DNA from: an uncultured Acidobacteriia bacterium
GTDB taxonomy: Bacteria > Acidobacteriota > Terriglobia > Bryobacterales > Bryobacteraceae
NCBI GenBank assembly: GCA_903929755.1
Contig: CAIYVZ010000175.1
Location: forward strand, 1 to 55,114
DNA: 55,114 nt
Direction: 5' to 3'
Positions 42,457-50,674 of the stretch are shown piece by piece (position 1 is the stretch's first letter; each line of letters opens with the position of its first letter). The notes under the pieces were generated by a model. The model saw only the letters and a program-made list of their open reading frames with translations. It ran no database searches and was not told the DNA's origin. Made by a program: the position numbers and the translations under genes.

Positions 42457-42484
42457 GGTGCTGGACGCTATAGTAGCAATTGCT

Positions 42485-42799
42485 ATGGCCACCTCACGTC
42501 TTGAAGTCTTGCACTCAATGGTTGATCTGAAACCGGCGGATGCCTTTACCCGCTACGCTTTGGCCATGGAATATGTAAATACGGGCGGGCTTGCCGCAGC
42601 CGTTGAACAGTTCCAGCTGCTGCTGAGCCACAATCCGAACTACGCCGCCGGTTATTTCCACGGTGGCCAGACCCTGGAAAAGCTGGGCCAGATTGACGAA
42701 GCCCGGGCAATCTACCGGCAGGGCATTGATGTCACCACGGCAACCGGGGATGAGCATACGCGCTCCGAACTGATGGGCGCTCTGCAGTTATTGGGGTAA
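42485..42799 (+). CDS. Small TPR-repeat protein
   Basis: The 104-residue protein contains two to three tetratricopeptide repeats (DAFTRYALAMEYVNTGGLAAAV, here in part as RYALAMEYVNTGG, then AAGYFHGGQTLEKLGQIDEARAIYRQGI). Such proteins act as protein-protein adaptors; the partner is unknown. The ATG at 42485 is only 28 bases from the start of the divergent four-cysteine gene, so the promoters of the two genes must overlap the coding ends. Confidence 0.8.
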   Translation: MATSRLEVLHSMVDLKPADAFTRYALAMEYVNTGGLAAAVEQFQLLLSHNPNYAAGYFHGGQTLEKLGQIDEARAIYRQGIDVTTATGDEHTRSELMGALQLLG

Positions 42800-42821
42800 T
42801 TTGCCATGACATACTTTGGTC

Positions 42822-43370
42822 ATGACATACTACGGAGCTGTTGAGCTCGCGGCGTCGTTCCGCACGGTCCGCAATAATACGATCACGCTTGCCGGGGAGA
42901 TCCCGGAAGATAAATATGGTTTCCGCCCGGCGGAGGGCTGCCGGTCCGTGGCAGAAACGCTGGTGCACATTGCGGTTATGACCCGCGTCGCGGAACAAAT
43001 CCATGTGGTGGAGAAGTGTACTTCGCTGGCGAACTTCGATTTCTTCGGGGCGATGGGCAAACTGCACGGGGAATTAACCGTGCCACGGACCAAGGCGCAG
43101 ATTCTGGAACTGCTGCGCTCCGAGGGTGATAAATTCGCCGCTATTCTGGAAGGTGCGTCGGAAGAGTTCCTGGCTGAACAGGTGGAATATCCGGCAGGGA
43201 TGACGCCACCGACCAAGTCCCGGTTCGAAATGCTGATCGCGCCGAAAGAACACGAGATGCACCACCGGGGGCAGTTGATGCTTATCCAGCGCCTTCTGGG
43301 CACTACGCCGCACCTGACGCGCCAGATGGAAGAGCGGATCGCCACAATGCGGGCAGCAGCCGGCCAGTAA
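42822..43370 (+). CDS. DinB-family protein
   Basis: This 182-residue protein is DinB-like: GFRPAEGCRSVAETLVHIAVMT carries the first histidine (in part RSVAETLVHIAVM), and PKEHEMHHRGQLMLIQRLLG carries the second metal-binding cluster. The ATG at 42822 is preferred over TTG at 42816. The upstream 11 bases CATGACATACT are directly repeated (42805-42815 and 42821-42831), so the start lies in the second copy. There is no clear ribosome-binding site. It converges with the tsaC gene, with no gap at the 3' ends. Confidence 0.87.
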   Translation: MTYYGAVELAASFRTVRNNTITLAGEIPEDKYGFRPAEGCRSVAETLVHIAVMTRVAEQIHVVEKCTSLANFDFFGAMGKLHGELTVPRTKAQILELLRSEGDKFAAILEGASEEFLAEQVEYPAGMTPPTKSRFEMLIAPKEHEMHHRGQLMLIQRLLGTTPHLTRQMEERIATMRAAAGQ

Positions 43371-44240
43371 CTAACTCGCGGCGCGCGTAAGGCGGTCGCG
43401 GACTCCGGCCCATTCCGGCATGTCGGGGGGGAGTTCAATGGCGATCCAGTCGAGCCCTTCGCGATCCAGATCGTGGAGCCTGCGGTACAGGCATTCCGCC
43501 CAGGCCGCGGGCTCGGCGGGCATGTTGGTGGCATCAAGACGCGCGCCGGTTCCAGTCTGGGGCGAGTCGCCAAGAATTACTTTCGTGCGGGGGCTGTAAT
43601 GCTTCGGGTGTTGCCCGGGGGATTCGGCCCCCGTTCCCGTTTCCACCGGGCCAATGACAGCTTCGATGTCAGTTTGCGAGATCAGGCCTGGACGAAGGAT
43701 CTTCGGCGTTTCACCCGCCAGTGAAATTACGGTACTTTCGATGCCAACAGTGCACGGGCCTCCGTCGAGGATCATGTCCACACGGTCGCCCAGGCCCTCG
43801 CGCACGTGTTCCGCAGTGGTGGGCGACAGCTGAGTGAAGCGGTTGGCGCTGGGGGCCGCCAGCGGGATTCCTGCGGCCAGGAGCAATTCCAGAGCTACCG
43901 GATGAGCGGGTATCCGCAAACCGACGCTTGGCAGACCTGCGGTAACCAGATCCGGCACCTGTGCTGTTTTCGGCACAATGATCGTCAAAGGTCCAGGCCA
44001 GAAGCGTTCCGCCAAAGCCTGCGCCTGCGGGGGCCACACCGCTGCCAGCTCCCGCGCCATCTCAATGGACGAGACGTGCACGATCAGGGGACTCGTCAGA
44101 GGCCGGCCTTTGGCTTCGAAAATTCGGGCTACTGCTGCCGGATCGAGCGCATTCGCCCCCAAACCGTATACAGTCTCGGTGGGGAACACGACTAACCGGC
44201 CGTTCCTCAGGAGTTCCGCAGCCTGGTCTACGTGGCTCAT
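43371..44240 (-). CDS. tsaC: L-threonylcarbamoyladenylate synthase (Sua5/YwlC type)
   Basis: The 289-residue enzyme makes threonylcarbamoyl-AMP from threonine, bicarbonate and ATP for t6A37 of ANN-decoding tRNAs. The YrdC domain is clear: LRNGRLVVFPTETVYGLGAN (in part VVFPTETVYGLGANALD), KGRPLTSPLIVHV, RFWPGPLTIIV, VGLRIPAHP and PLAAPSANRFTQLSPTTAEHV. A C-terminal Sua5 domain (from about 200) makes it the longer two-domain form. The start ATG at 44240 overlaps the prfB stop (ATGA), so it is coupled to a release factor gene. Confidence 0.94.
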   Translation of the reverse strand: MSHVDQAAELLRNGRLVVFPTETVYGLGANALDPAAVARIFEAKGRPLTSPLIVHVSSIEMARELAAVWPPQAQALAERFWPGPLTIIVPKTAQVPDLVTAGLPSVGLRIPAHPVALELLLAAGIPLAAPSANRFTQLSPTTAEHVREGLGDRVDMILDGGPCTVGIESTVISLAGETPKILRPGLISQTDIEAVIGPVETGTGAESPGQHPKHYSPRTKVILGDSPQTGTGARLDATNMPAEPAAWAECLYRRLHDLDREGLDWIAIELPPDMPEWAGVRDRLTRAAS

Positions 44241-45371
44241 TCAGGCAGATCGACGTCAGTATCGCTGGCCAGTTTGCCGGTCTTGCGGAATACCAGATAG
44301 GCGTGGATCAGGCCGTCCAGGTCACCATCGAGGACGCGATCCACATCGCCGACGACATAGCGGGAACGAAGATCCTTGATCATCCGGTAGGGTGCCAGAA
44401 CGTAGCTGCGGATTTGGCTGCCGAAGTTCACATCGAGCTTGGTGGCTTCGGATTTGCGCGATTCCTCGCGCTTCTTCTCCAACTCAATCTCGTACATCTT
44501 GGCCCGCAACTGCTTCATGGCAGATGCGCGGTTCTTGATCTGCGAACGTTCGTTCTGGCACTGCACCACGGTGTTGGTGGGGATATGCGTCATGCGAACG
44601 GCCGAATCCGTCATGTTGACGTGCTGGCCCCCGGCGCCCCCGGCGCGGAAGGTATCAATGCGGACGTCTTCCAGCCGGATATCGATCTTGATTTCGTCGT
44701 CAATCTGCGGATAAACGAACACGGAGGCGAACGACGTGTGGCGGCGGGCGGCGGAATCGAAGGGCGAAATACGCACCAGACGATGGACACCGATCTCGGA
44801 ATTCAGCAGGCCGTAAGCGTTCAGGCCATTCACTTCGAACGTGACGGACTTGATGCCCGCTCCGTCACCATCGAGCTTATCGGTGATAACGGTTTCGAAA
44901 CCCTGACGCTCTGCCCAGCGCAAGTACATGCGCATCAGCATTTCGGCCCAGTCCTGCGATTCTGTGCCGCCGGCCCCGGGGTGAATGGTGATGATGGCGT
45001 CCAGCTTGTCGTTGTCGCCCGAAAGCAGCATCCCGGTTTCAAGAGCCGCAATGTGCTCTTCGTACGGCTTCAGCTCTTTTTCAATCTCGCTGAGGGTGTC
45101 TTCGCCTTCTCGGGCGAGCTCGAAGAGAGTATCCAGATCTTCCGTTTGGGCGCGGACCTTTTCATCGTTCTCGATACCTTCTTCGAGACGTTTGCGCTCC
45201 TGCATGGTCTTCTGGCTCTTTTCAGGTTGCGACCAGAAGTCGGGGGCGGAGATCAACTCGCCAATGCGATCTAATTCCCTGCGTTTGTGAGGGACGTCAA
45301 AGATAACTCCGAACGGCAGATGCCTGTTCGCGGAGCGGTGAATATTGGCGTTCCAGTTCTTCGAGAGTCAT
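44237..45371 (-). CDS. prfB: Peptide chain release factor 2 (programmed +1 frameshift)
   Basis: RF2 ends translation at UGA and UAA. The gene starts at ATG 45371, reads 24 codons (MTLEELERQYSPLREQ and on to SYL), meets an in-frame TGA at 45299-45297, and continues in the +1 frame as DVPHKRRELDRIGELISAPDFW up to 44237 (in part RRELDRIGELISAPDFW). The full product is 377 residues. The GGQ loop is in RAGGAGGQHVNMTDSAVR and the stop-recognition region lies before it. Because the shift occurs at UGA, RF2 controls its own level. The 3' end overlaps tsaC by 4 bases. Confidence 0.95.
45296..45311 (-). promoter_or_regulatory. prfB programmed +1 frameshift site
   Basis: The mRNA reads CGG AGT TAT CTT TGA C. 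The slippery CTT (45302-45300), the TGA with following C (45299-45296) and the preceding TAT are identical to the classical prfB site. GGAG (45310-45307) is the internal Shine-Dalgarno-like stimulator, four bases before CTT. Confidence 0.93.
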
Positions 45372-45389
45372 GCGATGTACACCTTGAGT

Positions 45390-46388
45390 TTACAGGATCA
45401 GCATGCAATCGCCGTAGGAAAAGAACCGATAGCGGGCTTCCACGGCGTGGCGATAGGCGGCCATGGTCAGGTCTTTGCCTGCGAGGGTGGCCACCAGAAG
45501 AACCAGGCTGGTGTGGGGCAGGTGGAAGTTGGTCAGCATGGCTCCGACCTTGTGGAGGGGCTGGCCGGGATACAGATAGAGATTCGTATTCCCGGAAAGC
45601 GCACCCAGGCGGGCCGCCGATTCCACGGTACGGACCGACGTGGTGCCGACGGCTACAACGCGTTTGGCGGCCTCAATGGTGGCCCATTCCGGGAGTTCGA
45701 TTGCGTACCGCTCGAAGTGGAGCTGGTGGTTCTCAAAGTCTTCCCGGTCAATGGGTTGAAAGGTACCGAGGCCGACGTGGAGCGTGACCCGGGCCGTCTG
45801 TACGCCCTTCGCCGCGGCGCGTTCCAGGATTTCGGGGGTGAAATGTAAACCCGCTGTAGGCGCCGCAACCGAGCCTCGTTCGCGAGCGAAAACGGTCTGG
45901 TAGCGCTCCCGATCTGCCGTTGAATCGGCGCGCCGAATATACGGCGGCAGAGGCATGTGGCCGAGACGATCCAGTTCAGAATAGACGTCCACATCGCCCA
46001 GGAAACGCACCGTGCGTTCCCCTCTTTCGCCGTGTCCAGTCACCTCAAGCGAAAGCCGGTCATCGAACCGGACAACCACACCCGGCAGCATCTTACGCCC
46101 GGGGCGAACCAGCGCCCGCCACTCGCGAGCATCCGCCGTAAGTGGTTCCAGCAGCATCACTTCGCGCTTCGGAGCTTCGGTAAACAGGCGGGAAGGAATC
46201 ACCCGGGACTGGTTCAGGACCAGGCAATCACCCGGCTCCAGATACTCCGGCAGGTCACGAAAATTACGATCTTCCCACGTTCCTGTCGCCCGGTGGACCA
46301 CCAGCATGCGGGCTCCATCGCGCTCCACCGGGGGTTCCTGTGCAATCAGCTCCGGGGGAAGATCGTAATCAAAATCCGAGAGCCTCAT
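45390..46388 (-). CDS. queA: tRNA preQ1(34) S-adenosylmethionine ribosyltransferase-isomerase
   Basis: The 332-residue QueA transfers and isomerises ribose from AdoMet onto preQ1 in tRNA, giving epoxyqueuosine in GUN anticodons. Visible blocks are DFDYDLPPELIAQEP, LEPGDCLVLNQSRVIPSRLF, SVAAPTAGLHFTPEIL, VTLHVGLGTFQPI and TNFHLPHTSLVLLVATLAG. The length is slightly short but complete. The ATG at 46388 overlaps the ABC-F stop (ATGA). The same array carries queF for the preceding pathway step. Confidence 0.96.
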   Translation of the reverse strand: MRLSDFDYDLPPELIAQEPPVERDGARMLVVHRATGTWEDRNFRDLPEYLEPGDCLVLNQSRVIPSRLFTEAPKREVMLLEPLTADAREWRALVRPGRKMLPGVVVRFDDRLSLEVTGHGERGERTVRFLGDVDVYSELDRLGHMPLPPYIRRADSTADRERYQTVFARERGSVAAPTAGLHFTPEILERAAAKGVQTARVTLHVGLGTFQPIDREDFENHQLHFERYAIELPEWATIEAAKRVVAVGTTSVRTVESAARLGALSGNTNLYLYPGQPLHKVGAMLTNFHLPHTSLVLLVATLAGKDLTMAAYRHAVEARYRFFSYGDCMLIL

Positions 46389-48175
46389 CCGGCCTGTTTA
46401 GCCTCCAGTTGGGCCCAGCGCTCATAGAGCTTGTCAACAGCTGCCTGCGCAGTGTCCAGCTCTTCCACGGCCTTCATCAGACGGGTGGGATCCACCGCAA
46501 CCTCCGGCAGTTCCAGTTGTTCGCGCTTCGTGTGCAGCACGTCTTCCGCAGTCGCCACGGCAACTTCAATCCCTTCCCATTCGCGGGCTTCATTGTACGA
46601 AAGCTTCTTCCGAGCCGCAGCGGGGCTGACCTTTGTGCCGGGAGTAGCCTTGGGGGCCTTCGTAACCGTCTTTTTGGCCGCGTTCGCCTGCTCCCACTGG
46701 GAAAGTTCGGCAAAGAACTCTGTCTCACCCTCGGCAGAAATCGAGAGCAGTGTGGTGGACAGGCGGTCCAGCAGATACCGGTCGTGCGTCACCAGAACCA
46801 TGGCGCCGGGGAAGTCTTCCAGATTCGCTTCCAGGACTTCCAGCGTGGGAATGTCGAGATCGTTGGTCGGTTCGTCCAGCAGCAGGATGTCCGCCGGTTG
46901 CAGCATCAGGCGCGCAATATGGACACGCGCCCGCTCGCCCCCGGACAGGTTGCCCACCGGCAAATCGAGTTGCTCCACGCGAAAAAGGAAGCGAGCGGCC
47001 CAGCCGGCCACGTGCTGCGGACGTCCGCGGAACATAACGGTGTCGCCGCCGGGCGAGAGTGCCCGACGCAGAGGAGTTGCAGGGTCAATACTTTCCCGGT
47101 TCTGCTCAAAGTAAACAACGCTCAGGCCTTCGGCGCGACGGACCTCGCCGGCATCCACCGGCATTTCGCCGCTAATGCAGCGGATGAGCGTGGTCTTGCC
47201 GGAACCGTTGGAGCCCAGAACCCCGAGCCTTGCCCCGGGTCCAAGCGTAAAGGTGAGATCAGAGAACAGCTTGCGGCCACCCAGGCTTTTATCGATGTGC
47301 TCACAGGTGACAAGCCGTTTGGTGAGGCGCCCCGAAGACGTGAAGTCGATAGTCGCGGTGCCGCCCTTATTGCGCTCACTCACATCGGCGAGTTTTGCCT
47401 GTGATTCCATGGCGTCGTCGATACGAGCTTTAGACTTGCGGGTTCTCGCCTTGGCTCCGCGGCGCAGCCATTCGATTTCCTTATCCACCAGGTTCGCCAG
47501 AGCGTCCTGCTCGCGGCGCTGGGCCTTCAGAAACTCGGCGCGTTTTTCGAGGAACCGGCTGTAGGATCCGGCGGCGGTAAACAGCCCCAGCGGATACGAG
47601 CGGTTAATCTCTGCCACGCGCGTGGAAACTTCTTCCAGGAAGTAACGGTCGTGAGTGACGAAGACGGACGCAATCCCGGCCGATTTCAGTAGCTTTTCCA
47701 GCCAGAGGATGCCTTCCACGTCCAAATGGTTCGTGGGCTCGTCGAGCAGCAGGATATCCGGTTCAGCCGCCAGCGCCGCAGCAACGGCCAGGCGCTTCTT
47801 CCAGCCGCCGGACAGGGTTCCGGACTGCGCGGAAGGGTCATTGAAGCCAACGCGGGAAAGAATCCGCGAAACAGCCAGCTCCTTATCCTCGGATTCTTTC
47901 GCCGACGCCAGGACAACCTCGCGGACGGTCAGGTTCCCGTCAAACGTGGGGTCCTGGGAAACCATTGCCAGCCGCACGCCTTTGCGCACGGCTACAGTGC
48001 CATTGTCGGGAGGCATCTCGCCTCCCAGAATCTTCAAAAATGTTGATTTTCCGGCGCCGTTGGGCCCGATGATGCCCATGCGGTCTTCATCGTGCAGGGA
48101 GAGCGAAATCCCCGTGAATACGGTACGGGAGCCGAACGACTTTTCAAGCGAGTCGCAGGTGAGTAAGACGGACAT
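46385..48175 (-). CDS. ABC-F family ATPase (Uup-like)
   Basis: The 596-residue protein has two ABC nucleotide-binding domains in one chain and no membrane domain. Domain 1 has GIIGPNGAGKSTFLKILGGE, signature SGGWKKR and Walker B ILLLDEPTNHLD. Domain 2 has GVLGSNGSGKTTLIR, signature LSGGERARV and LLLDEPTNDLD. The inter-domain linker (about 225-300) is charged, and the C-terminus is a coiled coil as in Uup. ABC-F proteins bind the ribosomal E site or act on translation stress. The ATG at 48175 lies inside the end of the upstream methyltransferase gene (32-base overlap). Confidence 0.92.
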   Translation of the reverse strand: MSVLLTCDSLEKSFGSRTVFTGISLSLHDEDRMGIIGPNGAGKSTFLKILGGEMPPDNGTVAVRKGVRLAMVSQDPTFDGNLTVREVVLASAKESEDKELAVSRILSRVGFNDPSAQSGTLSGGWKKRLAVAAALAAEPDILLLDEPTNHLDVEGILWLEKLLKSAGIASVFVTHDRYFLEEVSTRVAEINRSYPLGLFTAAGSYSRFLEKRAEFLKAQRREQDALANLVDKEIEWLRRGAKARTRKSKARIDDAMESQAKLADVSERNKGGTATIDFTSSGRLTKRLVTCEHIDKSLGGRKLFSDLTFTLGPGARLGVLGSNGSGKTTLIRCISGEMPVDAGEVRRAEGLSVVYFEQNRESIDPATPLRRALSPGGDTVMFRGRPQHVAGWAARFLFRVEQLDLPVGNLSGGERARVHIARLMLQPADILLLDEPTNDLDIPTLEVLEANLEDFPGAMVLVTHDRYLLDRLSTTLLSISAEGETEFFAELSQWEQANAAKKTVTKAPKATPGTKVSPAAARKKLSYNEAREWEGIEVAVATAEDVLHTKREQLELPEVAVDPTRLMKAVEELDTAQAAVDKLYERWAQLEAKQAG

Positions 48176-49490
48176 GTCGTGGAGGAGTCTCTTTTCCGGC
48201 GTGAACAACACTGACGGCCGCCGGGCCGGTTTCAAGGCCCGCGGGAAGCAGGGCGTTAATCTGGCGCGGAGCGCCGTTGGATGCGGGGGCCAGCCAGATG
48301 GCGGGCAGGGTGGTGCCGTTCAGGCGGAGGCTGACGTCGGCGCTGGTTGCGGTATCGCGCAGGCCTGTAGCCCACACGGATATGGCGCTGCCGGGCCCGA
48401 CAATCGCCATATCATCTTCAAAAGTCTTGCCGTCGGTAATGCGGGTGATGGCGAGTGCGGCATCGCGTTTGGCCACCCAGGAGAGGTTCTCACCCATGTC
48501 GAGCCCGATCTTCAGAGGACGGCAGCGCGTGCTGGAGGCCACGGCGAGCGTCGCTTCGTGCCAGCCGGCGGTAAGCCCGGGCGGGATTTTACAGGTCGCC
48601 TGCCAAGCGCTCTCGCCGGTGCGCGCGACATGGATGGGGCGGGAGGCGAAATCGCCGATGACGGGGCGGACGTTATCGCAGTTCAAATCGGCGGCGTCGC
48701 TGCGGAAATAGAAAGTAATGTAGTCATCTTCCAGCGCACTGAAAGTGTGGCTATGGGTATTGGCGTTCTCTACACAGACCACGTCGGGAGCCGCTGTGGT
48801 GGCCGTTTCCTTGCCCCAGTCGCGGAAAGCGGTCACGTGAGCGCGCTCCGCGAGGGCGCCTTCGTATTTCGTTCTGGCGAAACCGGCCGTTCGGGTAAAG
48901 GCCAGCAGGCAGGGCACGTTGGGGCCGACCCAGTTGTCCAGTTGTCCGCGAAGTTCCGTGGTTTCGTAGAACTCCATCACCGGCGGGGCGTCAAGATCCG
49001 TGGAAGTCACGAACGATTCGATGCAGGCCATGTCGCGACACATGCCGCAGACATTTTCGAGCGCCATCACCGGATGCTTCACATGGTAGAGGACGCCGAA
49101 AAACAGTACGATATCGAACATGCCGAGGTCACGATAGGTGAGACGACAAATATCCCCAATGTAGTAATCGATCTGCGAGCCGAGCAGCTTTTTCGCTTCC
49201 AGCAGCCGGGTATTCCGGGTGGAATCGAGAGCCATCACCTCAGCGCCGCGCCGCTCCATCTCAAAGCTAAACCAGCCGTCCCAGGCACCAATGTCGAGGA
49301 CTCGTTTGCCGGTCAGGTCTGCCGGAATGGGGAACTGCGCCACCCGCTTCTTCAGCTGAGCGATGGACTGGTGGCCTTCAATCACCTGGCCATCCGGCAA
49401 CTCGAGGGAGTGGTACCAGCCGAGCTTGTTCAGGCGCTCGATCTGGCGTCGGTTTTCCTCAATGAAGTGAGGGTTGCGGGCCTCGCTCAT
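48144..49490 (-). CDS. CmoB-like methyltransferase with C-terminal Ig-like domain
   Basis: The N-terminal 240 residues form a class-I AdoMet methyltransferase of the DUF1698/CmoB type: GWYHSLELPDGQVIEG, motif I RVLDIGAWDGWFSFEMERRG (residues 63-82), and VLFFGVLYHVKHPVMALENV. CmoB makes cmo5U34 in tRNA, and relatives use other substrates. A second module (about 250-340) and a C-terminal domain (about 345-448, with AIVGPGSAISVWATGL and QINALLPAGLETGPAAVSVV) resemble the TIGR03437 Ig-like domain of Solibacter relatives. It starts ATGA-overlapped with ttcA. The tRNA context supports an RNA target; a glycan target is also possible. Confidence 0.8.
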   Translation of the reverse strand: MSEARNPHFIEENRRQIERLNKLGWYHSLELPDGQVIEGHQSIAQLKKRVAQFPIPADLTGKRVLDIGAWDGWFSFEMERRGAEVMALDSTRNTRLLEAKKLLGSQIDYYIGDICRLTYRDLGMFDIVLFFGVLYHVKHPVMALENVCGMCRDMACIESFVTSTDLDAPPVMEFYETTELRGQLDNWVGPNVPCLLAFTRTAGFARTKYEGALAERAHVTAFRDWGKETATTAAPDVVCVENANTHSHTFSALEDDYITFYFRSDAADLNCDNVRPVIGDFASRPIHVARTGESAWQATCKIPPGLTAGWHEATLAVASSTRCRPLKIGLDMGENLSWVAKRDAALAITRITDGKTFEDDMAIVGPGSAISVWATGLRDTATSADVSLRLNGTTLPAIWLAPASNGAPRQINALLPAGLETGPAAVSVVHAGKETPPRHVRLTHLRLA

Positions 49491-50290
49491 GCTTCCTGCA
49501 GGATCGGCAAAAGCGCGGAGCCGGTTACCACCGTCTCCGGTTCTTCGGGTTCGCTGTCCAGATCAATGTAGCGGGTATCGAGCAGGCGTCCATGCTGCAC
49601 GTTCCCCATTGCGGTCAGAATGTTTTCGCGAATGTAGGGGTGTTCCTGTTCCCATTCGGCGATCGTCTCGCGGATACCGCGGCGGACCGTACCGGTGCGC
49701 AGCGAACAGCCGCACGGAACCACCGGAACGCCCTTTGATTCCACATAGCCCCGGGTAATCTCTTCCGTTACGTACACCAGCGGTCGGATCAGGCGGAAAT
49801 CCTTCTTGCGGGACCAGGTGATTGCGGGCAGGGCACTGAGGCGCCCGGTGTACATCATGTTGCGCAGCAGGGATTCGCAGAAGTCGTCGGCTGTGTGGCC
49901 GAACGCGATGACGTTGGCGCCCAGTTCTGCGCCGATCTGGTACACCGCGCGACGGCGAAAACGGCTGCACATGTCGCAGCCGTGGTCGGGCTGTTCTTCA
50001 AGGAGGCGCAGAGACGGGTTATCGGTGTGGCAGGTCCACGGAACCCCCAAAGACCGAATGTATTCGCCGACAGGTTCAACGGCCGAGAGGAACTTCCCCT
50101 GCTCAACGGTAAACGCACAGAGCGAGAAATTAATAGGGGCGCGCTTCTGCAACAGAAGCAGCACTTCCAGCAGAGAGACGGAGTCCTTACCGCCGGAAAC
50201 GGCCACCGCTACCCGGTCGCCTTCGCGAATCATCCGGAAACGGTGGATCGCTTCTCCGGTCTTGCGGAGTAGAATCCGTTCAAAATCCAC
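49487..50290 (-). CDS. ttcA: tRNA 2-thiocytidine synthetase TtcA-like
   Basis: The 267-residue enzyme belongs to the PP-loop TtcA/TtuA group, which thiolates C32 (or U54) of tRNA. The ATP pyrophosphate loop is VSGGKDS (residues 31-37). Cys105 and Cys108 (HGCDMCSRFRRR) with Cys193/Cys195 (VPCGCSLRTG) are the cluster-binding cysteines expected in this group. FGHTADDFCESLLRNMMYTGR is also diagnostic (in part FGHTADDFCESLLRNMMY). The start ATG at 50290 follows the 255-base noncoding stretch behind tRNA-Gln. Confidence 0.92.
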   Translation of the reverse strand: MDFERILLRKTGEAIHRFRMIREGDRVAVAVSGGKDSVSLLEVLLLLQKRAPINFSLCAFTVEQGKFLSAVEPVGEYIRSLGVPWTCHTDNPSLRLLEEQPDHGCDMCSRFRRRAVYQIGAELGANVIAFGHTADDFCESLLRNMMYTGRLSALPAITWSRKKDFRLIRPLVYVTEEITRGYVESKGVPVVPCGCSLRTGTVRRGIRETIAEWEQEHPYIRENILTAMGNVQHGRLLDTRYIDLDSEPEEPETVVTGSALLPILQEA

Positions 50291-50545
50291 GTGTCACATC
50301 CAAATAACCAGGGTACCACCCGAAAGGGCGGGGGTTCAGCTTTCGTGGCCGCCGGGGGTACCGTTCGGTACTGGCAGGGGCCTCTTGATCGCTCCTGCGG
50401 GACGGCAGTACTTGCGGGGCGGACGCTGTCTCGCGACGCCGGTCCAGGATTTGATGGATGCCAGGGACCGTTGTCCAGGCGGTGCAGGTTTCTGTATTTG
50501 GTGAGCAGGCGTGGAGCAAAGCTGAGGGGGGTTAATACAGGAAGT
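50291..50545. other. Noncoding stretch between tRNA-Gln and ttcA
   Basis: No credible gene lies here. A perfect palindrome, GTACCG-TT-CGGTAC (50358-50371), and a CCCGAAAGGG hairpin near 50321 are present. I checked by eye for the signal-recognition-particle tip, RNase P and tmRNA signatures and found none. The region may be a leader or a processed spacer of a tRNA-Gln/ttcA transcript. Confidence 0.5.
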
Positions 50546-50619
50546 TGGCTGGGACGCAGGGATTCGAACCCCGATACGCAGATCCAGAGTCTGCAGTCTT
50601 ACCGTTAGACGACGTCCCA
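50546..50619 (-). tRNA. tRNA-Gln (anticodon CUG)
   Basis: On the minus strand, TGGGACG/CGTCCCA makes the acceptor stem. The D-arm is GTCTAACGGTAAGAC, the anticodon stem GCAGA/TCTGC has the loop CTCTGGA (anticodon CTG), and the T-arm contains GGGGTTCGAATCCC. The discriminator is G and the CCA is encoded (50546-50548). The unpaired-type U1-A72 end is typical of glutamine tRNAs. It sits inside the minus-strand tRNA-modification gene array. Confidence 0.96.
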
Positions 50620-50674
50620 ACTTAGAGGGCGGTGCGTCGCTTTTTGCTGCCGCGACTTGCCACCTGAAACTATT

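Noticed and set aside
42805-42831. Direct repeat CATGACATACT before the DinB gene as a mobile-element footprint
   Set aside because: It is a single 11-base duplication spaced by 16 bases without an inserted element or flanking inverted repeats; simple slippage explains it.
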